Below the pieces are notes generated by a model. That model was not told the DNA's origin, did no database searches, and saw only the letters and a list, made by a program, of their open reading frames with translations. The position numbers and the translations under genes are program-made. Positions 8,511-15,938 of a stretch of DNA of 45,052 bases are shown here, piece after piece. Positions within the stretch are counted from its first letter, which is position 1, and each line of letters opens with the position of its first letter. This DNA is from an uncultured Prevotellaceae bacterium (GTDB taxonomy: Bacteria; Bacteroidota; Bacteroidia; Bacteroidales; Bacteroidaceae): the NCBI GenBank assembly GCA_900316975.1, contig ONFA01000016.1, positions 1 to 45,052 of the forward strand, read 5' to 3'.

Positions 8511-8519
8511 TACCTTTGC
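8511..8519 (+). promoter_or_regulatory. -7 box (TACCTTTGC) for xerD
   Basis: Perfect TAnnTTTG match only four bases before ATG 8524. Transcription would begin at or next to the start codon (leaderless or near-leaderless), and the longer frame from 8434 is excluded. Confidence 0.65.
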
Positions 8520-8523
8520 ATCT

Positions 8524-9438
8524 ATGGAAGAAAAGCAGCAACAGCGATTGATTCGCCGATATTATCAATACCTGAAACTGGAAAAGGGAAGTTCGCCTAA
8601 TACAATTGATGCTTATATGCGCGACCTCGACAAGTTCTTGCGTTTTCTGAAAGATGAAGGCAAAGATTTCTTGTCGATTGAGTTGGAGGACGTGCATCAT
8701 TTTTCGGCTCTCATGATGGATGTGGGTATCCATCCTGTATCTCTCTCGCGCATACTGTCAGGTGTGAGGAGTTTCTACCATTTTCTGGTGCTCAGTGACG
8801 TGCTCGAAGTCAATCCCACCGAATTGCTCGAATTTCCCAAGAAACCCCAGCATCTGCCTGATGTGCTCTCGGTGGAAGAGATTGATGCGATTGAGGCCGT
8901 CATTGATCTCAGCCAGCTTGAAGGCCACCGCAACAAGGCCGTCATTGAGACTTTGTTCAGTTGCGGACTCCGAGTGTCCGAATTGGTCAACCTGAAACTC
9001 AGTAACCTTTTTCTTGATGAGCAGTTCATCAAGGTGGAAGGCAAAGGTTCTAAGCAACGGTTGGTTCCCATCTCCGAGAAAGCCATCCATGAGTTGAGGC
9101 TCTATTTCAAAAGTCGCAATACATTGTCTATCCCTCTTGAATATCAAGATTATGTGTTTGTCAGTTATCGCCGTAAGAAACCTCTCACTCGGGTGATGGT
9201 GTTCCTTATGATTAAGGAACTTGTAGCAAAAGCAGGCATTCAAAAGACAGTTTCGCCACACACTTTCCGTCATTCTTTTGCCACCTCTTTGCTCGAAGGT
9301 GGTGCCAATCTCCGTGCCATCCAAGCCATGCTGGGGCATGAGTCTATCGCCACCACTCAAATCTACACCCACATCGATACCTCTCATTTGCGTGAGGAAA
9401 TCTTGGAGCATCATCCCAGGAATAGGTCTAGAGTATAG
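8524..9438 (+). CDS. xerD: Tyrosine recombinase XerD
   Basis: A 304-residue site-specific recombinase that resolves chromosome dimers at dif with a partner XerC. It has the N-terminal SAM-like core-binding domain (residues about 8-95) and the catalytic domain with all expected residues: Arg150 (SCGLRVSEL), Lys174 (VEGKGSKQR), His246 and Arg249 (SPHTFRHSFA), His272 (LGHESIATTQ) and the nucleophile Tyr281 (IYTH). Length and motifs match housekeeping XerD rather than a conjugative or invertible-element integrase. The start is MEEKQQ at 8524; upstream in-frame codons are promoter and repeat DNA. The last codons run into a degenerate heptad tract (9432-9459). An invertase role is possible but not indicated. 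Confidence 0.93.
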   Translation: MEEKQQQRLIRRYYQYLKLEKGSSPNTIDAYMRDLDKFLRFLKDEGKDFLSIELEDVHHFSALMMDVGIHPVSLSRILSGVRSFYHFLVLSDVLEVNPTELLEFPKKPQHLPDVLSVEEIDAIEAVIDLSQLEGHRNKAVIETLFSCGLRVSELVNLKLSNLFLDEQFIKVEGKGSKQRLVPISEKAIHELRLYFKSRNTLSIPLEYQDYVFVSYRRKKPLTRVMVFLMIKELVAKAGIQKTVSPHTFRHSFATSLLEGGANLRAIQAMLGHESIATTQIYTHIDTSHLREEILEHHPRNRSRV

Positions 9439-9459
9439 AGTTTGGGGTTTAGAGAATTT
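9432..9459. repeat. Degenerate heptad tract at xerD 3' end
   Basis: AGTATAG, AGTTTGG, GGTTTAG, AGAATTT: four units in 7-bp register overlapping the xerD stop codon. The same GTTTAGA-like word recurs at 40453-40487 and inside the long inverted-repeat pair. Confidence 0.5.
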
Positions 9460-9528
9460 AGAGGATGGGGATGAATGATCAAGGGATGCCTCACATCTGG
9501 ATTGTTCCTTGTCGAAAGAAGAAACTTG

Positions 9529-9560
9529 GATTTTTCACTTTTCACTCTTCACTTTTCACT
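9529..9560. repeat. Heptad tract TTTTCAC, identical to copy at 38158-38189
   Basis: Units TTTTCAC, TTTTCAC, TCTTCAC, TTTTCAC after GAT, ending ten bases before the sufS -7 box. All 32 bases, including the variant third unit, match the complement of 38158-38189. Confidence 0.9.
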
Positions 9561-9569
9561 TAAATTCCC

Positions 9570-9578
9570 TACCTTTGC
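9570..9578 (+). promoter_or_regulatory. -7 box (TACCTTTGC) for sufS
   Basis: Perfect TAnnTTTG match, 19 bases before ATG 9598. Confidence 0.7.
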
Positions 9579-9597
9579 ACTCAAAAATCGAAAGAAT

Positions 9598-10812
9598 ATG
9601 TATGATGTGAAACTGGTGCGTGAGGATTTTCCCATCCTTTCGCGCGAAATATACGGTAAGCCGTTGGTCTATCTTGACAATGGTGCAACGACACAGAAAC
9701 CCCGTCAGGTGGTGGAGGCGATGGTGGACGAGTATTACAACGTGAATGCTAATGTCCACCGTGGCGTGCATTTTCTGTCACAGCAGGCAACGGACTTACA
9801 TGAAGCGAGCCGCGAGGCTGTCAGACAGTTCATCCATGCACGGAGCATGAGCGAGATAGTCTTCACGCGTGGTACAACGGAGAGCATCAATCTGTTGGCG
9901 TTCTCGTTTGGCGAGGCGATGGTGCATGCAGGCGACGAGGTGCTGGTGAGTGTCATGGAGCATCATTCCAACATCGTGCCTTGGCAGATGATGTGTGAGC
10001 GGAAGGGTGCACAGTTGCGGGTGATACCGATGAGTGATGAAGGCGAGTTGCAGTTGGATGCGTTAGAAGGGATGCTCAATGAACGGACACGCATTGTGTG
10101 CTGCACTCAGGTGAGTAATGTGTTAGGTACGGTAAATCCTGTGAAGGAGGTAGTGAAGATGGCGCATAAGTGGGGAGTGCCCGTACTGGTTGATGGGGCA
10201 CAGTCAGCCCCTCATATGGTTGTGGATGTGCAAGATTTGGATTGCGATTTCTTTGCCTTTTCGGGGCATAAGGTCTATGGTCCCACGGGTGTGGGGGTGC
10301 TCTACGGAAAGGAAACGTGGCTGGAGCAGTTGCCACCCTATCAAGGTGGTGGTGAGATGATTCAGAAGGTGACGTGGGAGCGGACGACTTACAATCAATT
10401 GCCTTACAAGTTTGAGGCTGGGACTCCTGATTATGTGGCGACGCATGGACTGGCAAAAGCGTTGGAGTATGTGTCGGCATTGGGCATGGAGAACATTGAG
10501 ACGCACGAACAGGCATTGACACGCTATGCACTGAAACGCTTGGGTGAGATTGAGGGCATGCAGATTTTCGGTAAGGCAAATGAGCACGATGCCGTCATCA
10601 GTTTCTTGGTGGGTAACATCCACCATCTCGACATGGGCACACTGTTAGACCATTTAGGCATTGCCGTGCGGACGGGGCATCATTGTGCAGAGCCACTGAT
10701 GAGGCGGTTAGGCATTGAAGGCACGGTGCGGGCATCGTTCGCACTCTACAATACCACTGAGGAAGTGGATGCCTTGGTCGAAGGCATAGAACAAGTAAGG
10801 AGGATGTTTTGA
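9598..10812 (+). CDS. sufS: Cysteine desulfurase SufS
   Basis: A 404-residue PLP enzyme that removes sulfur from cysteine and hands it to the SufBCD scaffold for Fe-S cluster assembly. The PLP-binding lysine is Lys225 in FSGHKVYGPTG, the active-site cysteine is Cys363 in RTGHHCAEPLM (class II desulfurase spacing), and VDGAQSAPHMVVD carries the PLP-binding Asp199. The start MYDVKLVRED lies just after a -7 box; the much longer upstream frame is repeat-encoded and unlikely. In related Bacteroidota, sufS often follows sufD; here sufBCD is about 17 kb away on the opposite strand. No sufE or sufU is in the window. Confidence 0.95.
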   Translation: MYDVKLVREDFPILSREIYGKPLVYLDNGATTQKPRQVVEAMVDEYYNVNANVHRGVHFLSQQATDLHEASREAVRQFIHARSMSEIVFTRGTTESINLLAFSFGEAMVHAGDEVLVSVMEHHSNIVPWQMMCERKGAQLRVIPMSDEGELQLDALEGMLNERTRIVCCTQVSNVLGTVNPVKEVVKMAHKWGVPVLVDGAQSAPHMVVDVQDLDCDFFAFSGHKVYGPTGVGVLYGKETWLEQLPPYQGGGEMIQKVTWERTTYNQLPYKFEAGTPDYVATHGLAKALEYVSALGMENIETHEQALTRYALKRLGEIEGMQIFGKANEHDAVISFLVGNIHHLDMGTLLDHLGIAVRTGHHCAEPLMRRLGIEGTVRASFALYNTTEEVDALVEGIEQVRRMF

Positions 10813-10831
10813 GACATCCTCCTTCTTTTTT
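10797..10831 (+). terminator. Rho-independent terminator of sufS
   Basis: An 11-bp perfect stem AAGGAGGATGT / ACATCCTCCTT with a 6-base loop, then CTTTTTT. The 5' arm overlaps the last sufS codons and the loop covers the stop. Confidence 0.9.
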
Positions 10832-10865
10832 ATACTCTTTCCGATTCCCTCAGTCCTCTTACTTC

Positions 10866-12152
10866 CTATGCAAAGAAGAAGTAGGCAATGGCAATGGCGG
10901 CAAGGATACCTGCCAAGTCGGCAAGGAGTCCACAGGTTACGGCATGGCGTGTGTGGCGAATGCCGACAGAGCCAAAATAGACGGCAAGGATGTAAAATGT
11001 CGTATCAGTAGAGCCTTGGAAGATGCAGGCAAGACGACCTGCAAAGGAGTCGGCTCCATAAGTGGTCATCGTGTCAACCATCATGCCTCTTGCCCCCGAA
11101 CCGGAGAGCGGTTTCATTAGTGCTGTAGGCAGGGCTGACACGAAGTCGGTGTTGCCACCGCAGAGTTCGACAAGCCAGTTGATGCCACCAATGAGAATGT
11201 CCATACCTCCGCTGGCGCGGAACACACCGATGGCAACGAGGATGGCGACAAGGTAGGGAATGACTCTGATGGCAGTGGTGAAACCATCCTTGGCTCCTTC
11301 AATGAAAGCCTCATAGACATTGACTTTCTTTACCATACCCGCTATGATGAAGAGGAGCATGATGCCAAAGAGGATGATGTTGGCAATAAGGGTGCTGACG
11401 AGGTCCATTGTCTCTTTCTCCATTTGGGAGAAGCCCCAAATCATGGCAGCCACCAAGAAGCACATGCCACCAAGAATGCCGAGCAGAATGGGATGGAAAA
11501 GATTGATTCGCTGGTAGAGGCTTACGATGATGATGCCTGCCAGTGTGGCAACGAAAGTGGCAAGGAGGATGGGTACAAACACATCGGTGGGTTGCGCTGC
11601 TCCTAATTGGGCACGATACACCATGATGGAAACGGGAATGATGGTCAGTCCTGACGTGTTGAGTACCAGAAACATAATCATGGGGTTGGATGCCGTTTCA
11701 TTGAGTTTGGCGAGTTGTGCTTCCGAGAGTCCCTTCTTCTTAGCAAAGGCTGCATTTTGCTGTTCATTCAGTTCCTGCATGCTTTCCATTGCCTTCAGAC
11801 CGAGAGGTGTGGCTGCGTTGTCCAGTCCCAGCATGTTTGCTGCGATATTCATGAAGATATGCCCGGTGGCTGGATGCCCCTTGGGAATACTGGGAAAGAG
11901 GCGTGTGAAGAGTGGACTGAGTGCTTTTGAGAGCAGATTGACCATGCCTCCTTTCTCGCCAATTTTCATAATGCCCATCCAGAGGGAGAGGACACCAGTC
12001 AGTCCGATGGAGATTTCGAAGGCAGTCTTGGCATTTTCGAAGGTGGAGCCCACGATATCAGCAAAGACACCCGTATTGCCAATGAAACACTGAATGATGG
12101 CGCATACGGCTGCCAACAGGAAGAATGCAATCCAAATGTAGTTTAGTACCAT
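10866..12152 (-). CDS. Nucleoside-recognition (gate) membrane protein, SpmA-SpmB fusion
   Basis: A 428-residue integral membrane protein with about ten hydrophobic segments. The first half resembles SpmA (IGLTGVLSLWMGIMKIGEKG, LFPSIPKGHPA, NMLGLDNAATPLGLKAM). The second half resembles SpmB (ALMKPLSGSGARGMMVDTM, FQGSTDTTFYILAVYFGSVG). Both belong to the nucleoside-recognition/Gate family of transporter-like proteins. Fused versions are common in non-sporulating bacteria, so the spore-maturation name should not be read as function; the substrate is unknown. It lies 53 bp downstream of the symporter gene, probably in the same transcript, with an ATTTAC-type heptad tract in the gap. Confidence 0.85.
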   Translation of the reverse strand: MVLNYIWIAFFLLAAVCAIIQCFIGNTGVFADIVGSTFENAKTAFEISIGLTGVLSLWMGIMKIGEKGGMVNLLSKALSPLFTRLFPSIPKGHPATGHIFMNIAANMLGLDNAATPLGLKAMESMQELNEQQNAAFAKKKGLSEAQLAKLNETASNPMIMFLVLNTSGLTIIPVSIMVYRAQLGAAQPTDVFVPILLATFVATLAGIIIVSLYQRINLFHPILLGILGGMCFLVAAMIWGFSQMEKETMDLVSTLIANIILFGIMLLFIIAGMVKKVNVYEAFIEGAKDGFTTAIRVIPYLVAILVAIGVFRASGGMDILIGGINWLVELCGGNTDFVSALPTALMKPLSGSGARGMMVDTMTTYGADSFAGRLACIFQGSTDTTFYILAVYFGSVGIRHTRHAVTCGLLADLAGILAAIAIAYFFFA

Positions 12153-12165
12153 AAGTATAATTACA

Positions 12166-12201
12166 ATTTGACTATTTACAATTTACGATTTTGCCATTTA
12201 C
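12166..12201. repeat. ATTTAC-type heptad tract between operon genes
   Basis: ATTTGAC, then ATTTACA, ATTTACG, ATTTTGC, CATTTAC at 7-bp steps in the gap between symporter and gate-protein genes. The same words occur between nusA and infB and between rimP and nusA. Confidence 0.5.
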
Positions 12202-12205
12202 CCTT

Positions 12206-13189
12206 TTACTTTTTGTCTCGGTTGGCAAAGATGTTCGCCAGAATTGTTCCGCTGATGCTGTGCCATGCACACGAGATGGCACAAGGCACCACAGCCATTG
12301 GGTTTGTTGCCACAAAGAAGGTCATGGCAAGGTTGGTGCCCAGACCCGCATTCTGCATGCCAACCTCGATGGAGAGTGTACGCTTCTTCGCCACGGAGAA
12401 GTGGAACAACTTGCCCACAGAGTAGCCAAGAATGTATCCGATGGTGTTGTGGCAGAACACCATGCAGAAGGTGAGGAGGAAGAGTACAATGCCGTTCTCC
12501 ACCAACGGGTCGTGTACAGTCGTGATGACGCCTCCTACGATACAGGCAAGGCTGGTTACCGATACACCTGGCATGCAGCCTTGAATCTTTTTGAATACGT
12601 CCTTGTGTCCCAGCCACAAGTTAAGAAAGTATCCGATGGCTATCGGGATAATGGTGACAATGAGAATCTGTTGGAACATGCCCCATGCATCCACGTCCAC
12701 TCGCTCACCAGCCAACCAGAGCACCAACAACGGGGTGAGCACCGGTGCAAGGAGTGTCGATGCACATGTCATGCCCACTGAATAGGCGACATCTCCCTTG
12801 CAGAGAAACGACATGATGTTGCTTGACACACCACCTGGACAACATCCCACTAAGATGATGCCTATCGCCATAGCCGTGCTGTATGGTGCGAAAGCGGGAA
12901 CTTGACTGAACAGCCACGAGAGGGCGAAGGCCACCAATGGCATGATGGTGAATTGAGCCATTGCGCCGATGAAAATGTCCATCGGACGTTTTGCCAGCAA
13001 TTTGAAGTCTTCGGGAGTCAGTGTCAATCCCATGGTCAACATGATGATGCCGAGGATGACAGTCTGCGTGTTGCCTTTTACCCATTCAAAGAGTATGGGA
13101 AAAAAGAATGTAACCACAGCGGTGAGGATGACAAAAAGACTTGCCTTACCACTGAGCGTGTCGCTGATAGCTTTGAGAACCTTATACAT
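12206..13189 (-). CDS. Bile acid:sodium symporter family transporter
   Basis: A 327-residue protein with nine or ten membrane helices. Family marks include the GIILVGCCPGGVSSNIMSFL motif (the unwound crossover helix of BASS/ASBT transporters), LTMGLTLTPEDFK near the start, and the second crossover EVGMQNAGLGTNLA. These transporters couple sodium influx to uptake of organic anions such as bile acids or pantothenate-like compounds; the substrate cannot be read from sequence. The ATG at 13219 overlaps the -7 box at 13216-13224, so MYKVLKAI at 13189 is the start. It is the first gene of a likely two-gene operon with the gate protein. Confidence 0.88.
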   Translation of the reverse strand: MYKVLKAISDTLSGKASLFVILTAVVTFFFPILFEWVKGNTQTVILGIIMLTMGLTLTPEDFKLLAKRPMDIFIGAMAQFTIMPLVAFALSWLFSQVPAFAPYSTAMAIGIILVGCCPGGVSSNIMSFLCKGDVAYSVGMTCASTLLAPVLTPLLVLWLAGERVDVDAWGMFQQILIVTIIPIAIGYFLNLWLGHKDVFKKIQGCMPGVSVTSLACIVGGVITTVHDPLVENGIVLFLLTFCMVFCHNTIGYILGYSVGKLFHFSVAKKRTLSIEVGMQNAGLGTNLAMTFFVATNPMAVVPCAISCAWHSISGTILANIFANRDKK

Positions 13190-13215
13190 AATTATATAGA
13201 TATTGTAAATCGACT

Positions 13216-13224
13216 GCAAAGGTA
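13216..13224 (-). promoter_or_regulatory. -7 box (TACCTTTGC) for symporter operon
   Basis: Reads TACCTTTGC on the minus strand, 27 bases before the start at 13189, with a heptad tract beginning seven bases upstream. Confidence 0.7.
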
Positions 13225-13230
13225 GTAAAA

Positions 13231-13287
13231 AGTTAGGAGTTAGGAGTTAGGAGTTAGGAGTTTTTTTGGGGAAAGTTAGGAGTTAGG
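13231..13287. repeat. Heptad tract AGTTAGG, 4 + 2 units
   Basis: Four exact AGTTAGG units (13231-13258), a T/G-rich spacer, and two more units (13274-13287). Read toward the symporter gene it is (ACTCCTA)n, placed just upstream of the -7 box as at the S41 and xerD promoters. Confidence 0.9.
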
Positions 13288-13329
13288 AGTTTTGGGGGAT
13301 TTAGTTTCTACTTGCCGCAAAATATAAGA

Positions 13330-13368
13330 GCGGTTCTGCTCTATAGTGTGAACAAAACCGCTCTTCTG
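13330..13368 (-). terminator. Probable terminator of GH31 gene
   Basis: A perfect 10-bp stem AAGAGCGGTT / AACCGCTCTT with a roughly 19-base loop, followed on the minus strand by an AT-rich tail, 30-60 bases beyond the GH31 stop. The loop is long for a classic terminator. Confidence 0.5.
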
Positions 13369-13400
13369 TCAGATTCCCCTTTTGGGAGAAAACGTGTGGA

Positions 13401-15788
13401 TTACCTTACGTTCAGGCTCTTGCCAATGTAGGTGATGGTCTTTTCGGTGCCGCCGATGATTTTCACACGGAAGGTGCGTGACTGGAGCATACCAGGGAAG
13501 GATCCGTTGCGCTTGCCAATGGTGAGGGTCTTGTTACGGTCATTCCATGTAAGTTGAATCGTGCTATACTGTCCCTTCTCGTAGTTGTAGTTGTCGCCTT
13601 CGTCTTCGTAGAGGGTGAAAGTGGCGTCAGCACCAGGATAGACCACAAGTTCAAGGTTGTCAAATTTGTTTTCATTGGCATACTGCACATCAGGACCGAG
13701 TGGAAGGATGGAACCAGCCTTGATGTAGAGTGGGGCATGGCTGAGAGGTGCAGCGGCTGAAACGGTTTGTCCGCCATCGAGCCGAGTGTTGGTCCAGTAG
13801 TCGTACCACTGAGCACCTGCGGGCAGATAGACGCTGAAGGTCTTGGGGGCAGTCCAGTCAACGGGAGCGTAGGTTTCGCGTTTCAGGTTCTGCTTGTCCC
13901 ATCCCGACATTGGGTCGGTCTTGACAATCTTCTCCTGTGTGTAGAGTGGGTCAATGACTGGGCAGACGAGCACGTTATGGCCAAACAAGTATTGGCGGTT
14001 GTTGTTCCAAGTCTGCTTGTCAGCCTTGAAGTCCATGAAGAGCGCCCGCATGAAGGAGTCGTTGTTCTTTGTCACCTGCCAGGACTGGCTATAGATGTAA
14101 GGTAGGAAACGGTAGCGGAGTTTCACTGCATCGACCAGTGCATCATAGACGGGTTCACCCTGCTTGCCGAAGTAATAGAGTTCGCGATATACATCTGCAC
14201 CGTGGCTGCGCATCATGGGGGTGAAAGCACCGAACTGCATCCAACGCACATAGAGTTCCTGATATTGTGGATTGCGGGTGGCAGAGTTGTGGCCTTGTGT
14301 GCTATAGGAACCAGCAAAGAAGCCACCGATGTCGGCATTCACGTTAGGATTGGCGGTGAGGGTGTAGTTGAGGCAGATAGGCACTTGTTTGCGGAAACTG
14401 TCCCACGAGGAACCGATGTCGCCGCTCCAAGTGTTGGCGCCATAGCGTTGCTGTCCTGCGAAATAGGAGCGGGTAAGGATGAAGACGCGCTTGGTGTCAT
14501 CGACAGCGCGCTGGCTGTCATATACACCGCCCACTGTCATGAGCGGGAAAGCGTTGCGCACACTGCGGTAACTGCCCATTGCTGTAGGCTGGTCGCGCTG
14601 CTCTTCGGTGAGGTTCATTTGGTCGGGGTCGGTCGAGTCCATCCACCAAGCATCAATGCCCATCTTGTGCAGTCGAGTGAGGTTCTTCCAGTAGATGTCG
14701 CGGGCTTCCTTGCTATAGACGTCGTAGCAGCGCACACCGCTCGGGTAGTCCATGCGTGGAGGCCACTGCGAAAGTCCACTTTGAGGCCATGTCTGGAAGT
14801 CGAGCAAGAGCCCCTTTTCTTTCAGTTCTTTAAATGCCTTGGTTTCGGGACCGAAGGATGCCCAGATAGAAATGCTCATGTGAGCATTCTGACGGTGCAC
14901 CTCATCAATCATTTCTTGTGCACGGTCAAACTCAGGGTTGATGAACTCCATGGCATTCCAGTTGTAGTTGCTTCCCCAATACTGCCAGTCCTGAATGATG
15001 CCGTCGAAAGGTACTTTCAGGTCGCGATACTTGTGTACCACCTCCAGCAGTTCGTTTTGCGATTTGTAGCGTTCGCGGCTCTGATGGAAACCGTAGGTCC
15101 AGAGAGGGAACATGGGCACGCTTCCAGAAAGGTGGCGCATCTCTGCAATCACGCCATCGGCATCGCCACCATAGATAAAGTAATAATCGACCATTTTGCC
15201 CACTTCCGACTCCAGTTCGATGCTCCCAGCCTGTCCTTCTGTAGGGGTGACGAGATGAGTGGGGGAATAGTTGTCCCAGAAGATGCCGTAGCCCTTGATG
15301 GTTTGGTAGAAGTGGGCAAAGTCTTCGAGATTGCTCTGTTCCATGCGTCGGTTTTCGCCTCGCTGGCTCATCTTGCCGTTTTGGAGAAGCCCGATGCCAT
15401 AGATGCCTTCGTCGGCATCGACGGTGAAAGTCTGTTTCACACGGAAAGCACCCGTGTCGGGACCCTTCGTGATGGGGGTGAAGGCACAGTCGCCCTCACG
15501 GGTGAGAAGGTTGCCCCTGCTGTCAGCAAAGGTCACCTTGCCATTGTCAACAGTCACGGTGAGCGCTGCCGACTTATAGACGGTGGCTGCACCTTGTTTC
15601 GTTTGGCTCACCTTCACCTGTTCGGGCGAGGCGATGACCACGAGCGATTTCTTCTCGACGTTCTGTCCGTTGTCCTTTACAATGCGCACGGTGCGCGGTG
15701 TGTAGAATTCCACAGTCTGTGCGTGAGCCGTGAATGCAGTAGAGAGGAATGGAAAGATTGAAATGAAAAATGTGAGTCCTTTTCTCAT
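13401..15788 (-). CDS. GH31 alpha-glycosidase (alpha-xylosidase/glucosidase)
   Basis: A 795-residue exported glycoside hydrolase family 31 enzyme cleaving alpha-linked sugars from oligosaccharide ends. Order: signal peptide (ends AHAQ, residue 24), N-terminal beta-sandwich (25-220), (beta/alpha)8 catalytic barrel (about 225-590) with nucleophile Asp384 in WWMDSTDPD and acid/base Asp457 in NTWSGDI, then C-terminal beta-domains with a DUF5110-like segment (VYPGADATFTLYEDEGDNYN). The barrel motif set is closest to alpha-xylosidase-type GH31 as judged by eye, so xyloglucan or another alpha-xylose/glucose substrate is possible but unproven. It lies downstream of the regulator gene with its own promoter and a candidate operator. 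Confidence 0.92.
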   Translation of the reverse strand: MRKGLTFFISIFPFLSTAFTAHAQTVEFYTPRTVRIVKDNGQNVEKKSLVVIASPEQVKVSQTKQGAATVYKSAALTVTVDNGKVTFADSRGNLLTREGDCAFTPITKGPDTGAFRVKQTFTVDADEGIYGIGLLQNGKMSQRGENRRMEQSNLEDFAHFYQTIKGYGIFWDNYSPTHLVTPTEGQAGSIELESEVGKMVDYYFIYGGDADGVIAEMRHLSGSVPMFPLWTYGFHQSRERYKSQNELLEVVHKYRDLKVPFDGIIQDWQYWGSNYNWNAMEFINPEFDRAQEMIDEVHRQNAHMSISIWASFGPETKAFKELKEKGLLLDFQTWPQSGLSQWPPRMDYPSGVRCYDVYSKEARDIYWKNLTRLHKMGIDAWWMDSTDPDQMNLTEEQRDQPTAMGSYRSVRNAFPLMTVGGVYDSQRAVDDTKRVFILTRSYFAGQQRYGANTWSGDIGSSWDSFRKQVPICLNYTLTANPNVNADIGGFFAGSYSTQGHNSATRNPQYQELYVRWMQFGAFTPMMRSHGADVYRELYYFGKQGEPVYDALVDAVKLRYRFLPYIYSQSWQVTKNNDSFMRALFMDFKADKQTWNNNRQYLFGHNVLVCPVIDPLYTQEKIVKTDPMSGWDKQNLKRETYAPVDWTAPKTFSVYLPAGAQWYDYWTNTRLDGGQTVSAAAPLSHAPLYIKAGSILPLGPDVQYANENKFDNLELVVYPGADATFTLYEDEGDNYNYEKGQYSTIQLTWNDRNKTLTIGKRNGSFPGMLQSRTFRVKIIGGTEKTITYIGKSLNVR

Positions 15789-15822
15789 GATTGTATAGTT
15801 TTGGTGAATAGATATTTCAGGT

Positions 15823-15831
15823 GCAAAGTTA
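15823..15831 (-). promoter_or_regulatory. -7 box (TAACTTTGC) for GH31 gene
   Basis: Reads TAACTTTGC on the minus strand, 35 bases before the GH31 ATG. The duplicated dyad at 15868-15938 lies 37-107 bases upstream of it. Confidence 0.65.
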
Positions 15832-15867
15832 GCCCTTTCGTTCGTTTTCGGGGGAACGGTGAGGAAG

Positions 15868-15938
15868 ATTCAACAGGATAATCTCGTTGATTTTGGTGAG
15901 CAGCCACGTTGAATCAACAGGATACTATTGTTGATTTC
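15868..15938 (-). promoter_or_regulatory. Candidate operator: duplicated dyad upstream of GH31
   Basis: Two direct copies of about 27 bp begin at 15868 and 15912, both containing CAACAGGATA, six or seven variable bases and GTTGATTT. Each copy is itself a dyad (ATCAACA...TGTTGAT in the second). Their 44-bp spacing is close to four helical turns, and both lie just upstream of the GH31 -7 box. The second copy overlaps the 3' end of the regulator gene. Binding by the adjacent AraC protein is an inference. Confidence 0.45.

Noticed and set aside
10866..12152. Sporulation locus
   Set aside because: SpmA/SpmB similarity reflects a general gate-domain transporter family; no other sporulation genes and a Bacteroidota context.
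14202..15761. 519-codon open frame on the plus strand opposite the GH31 gene
   Set aside because: It mirrors the GH31 coding frame; the translation has no domain pattern, signal peptide or plausible composition, and the GH31 motifs are unambiguous.
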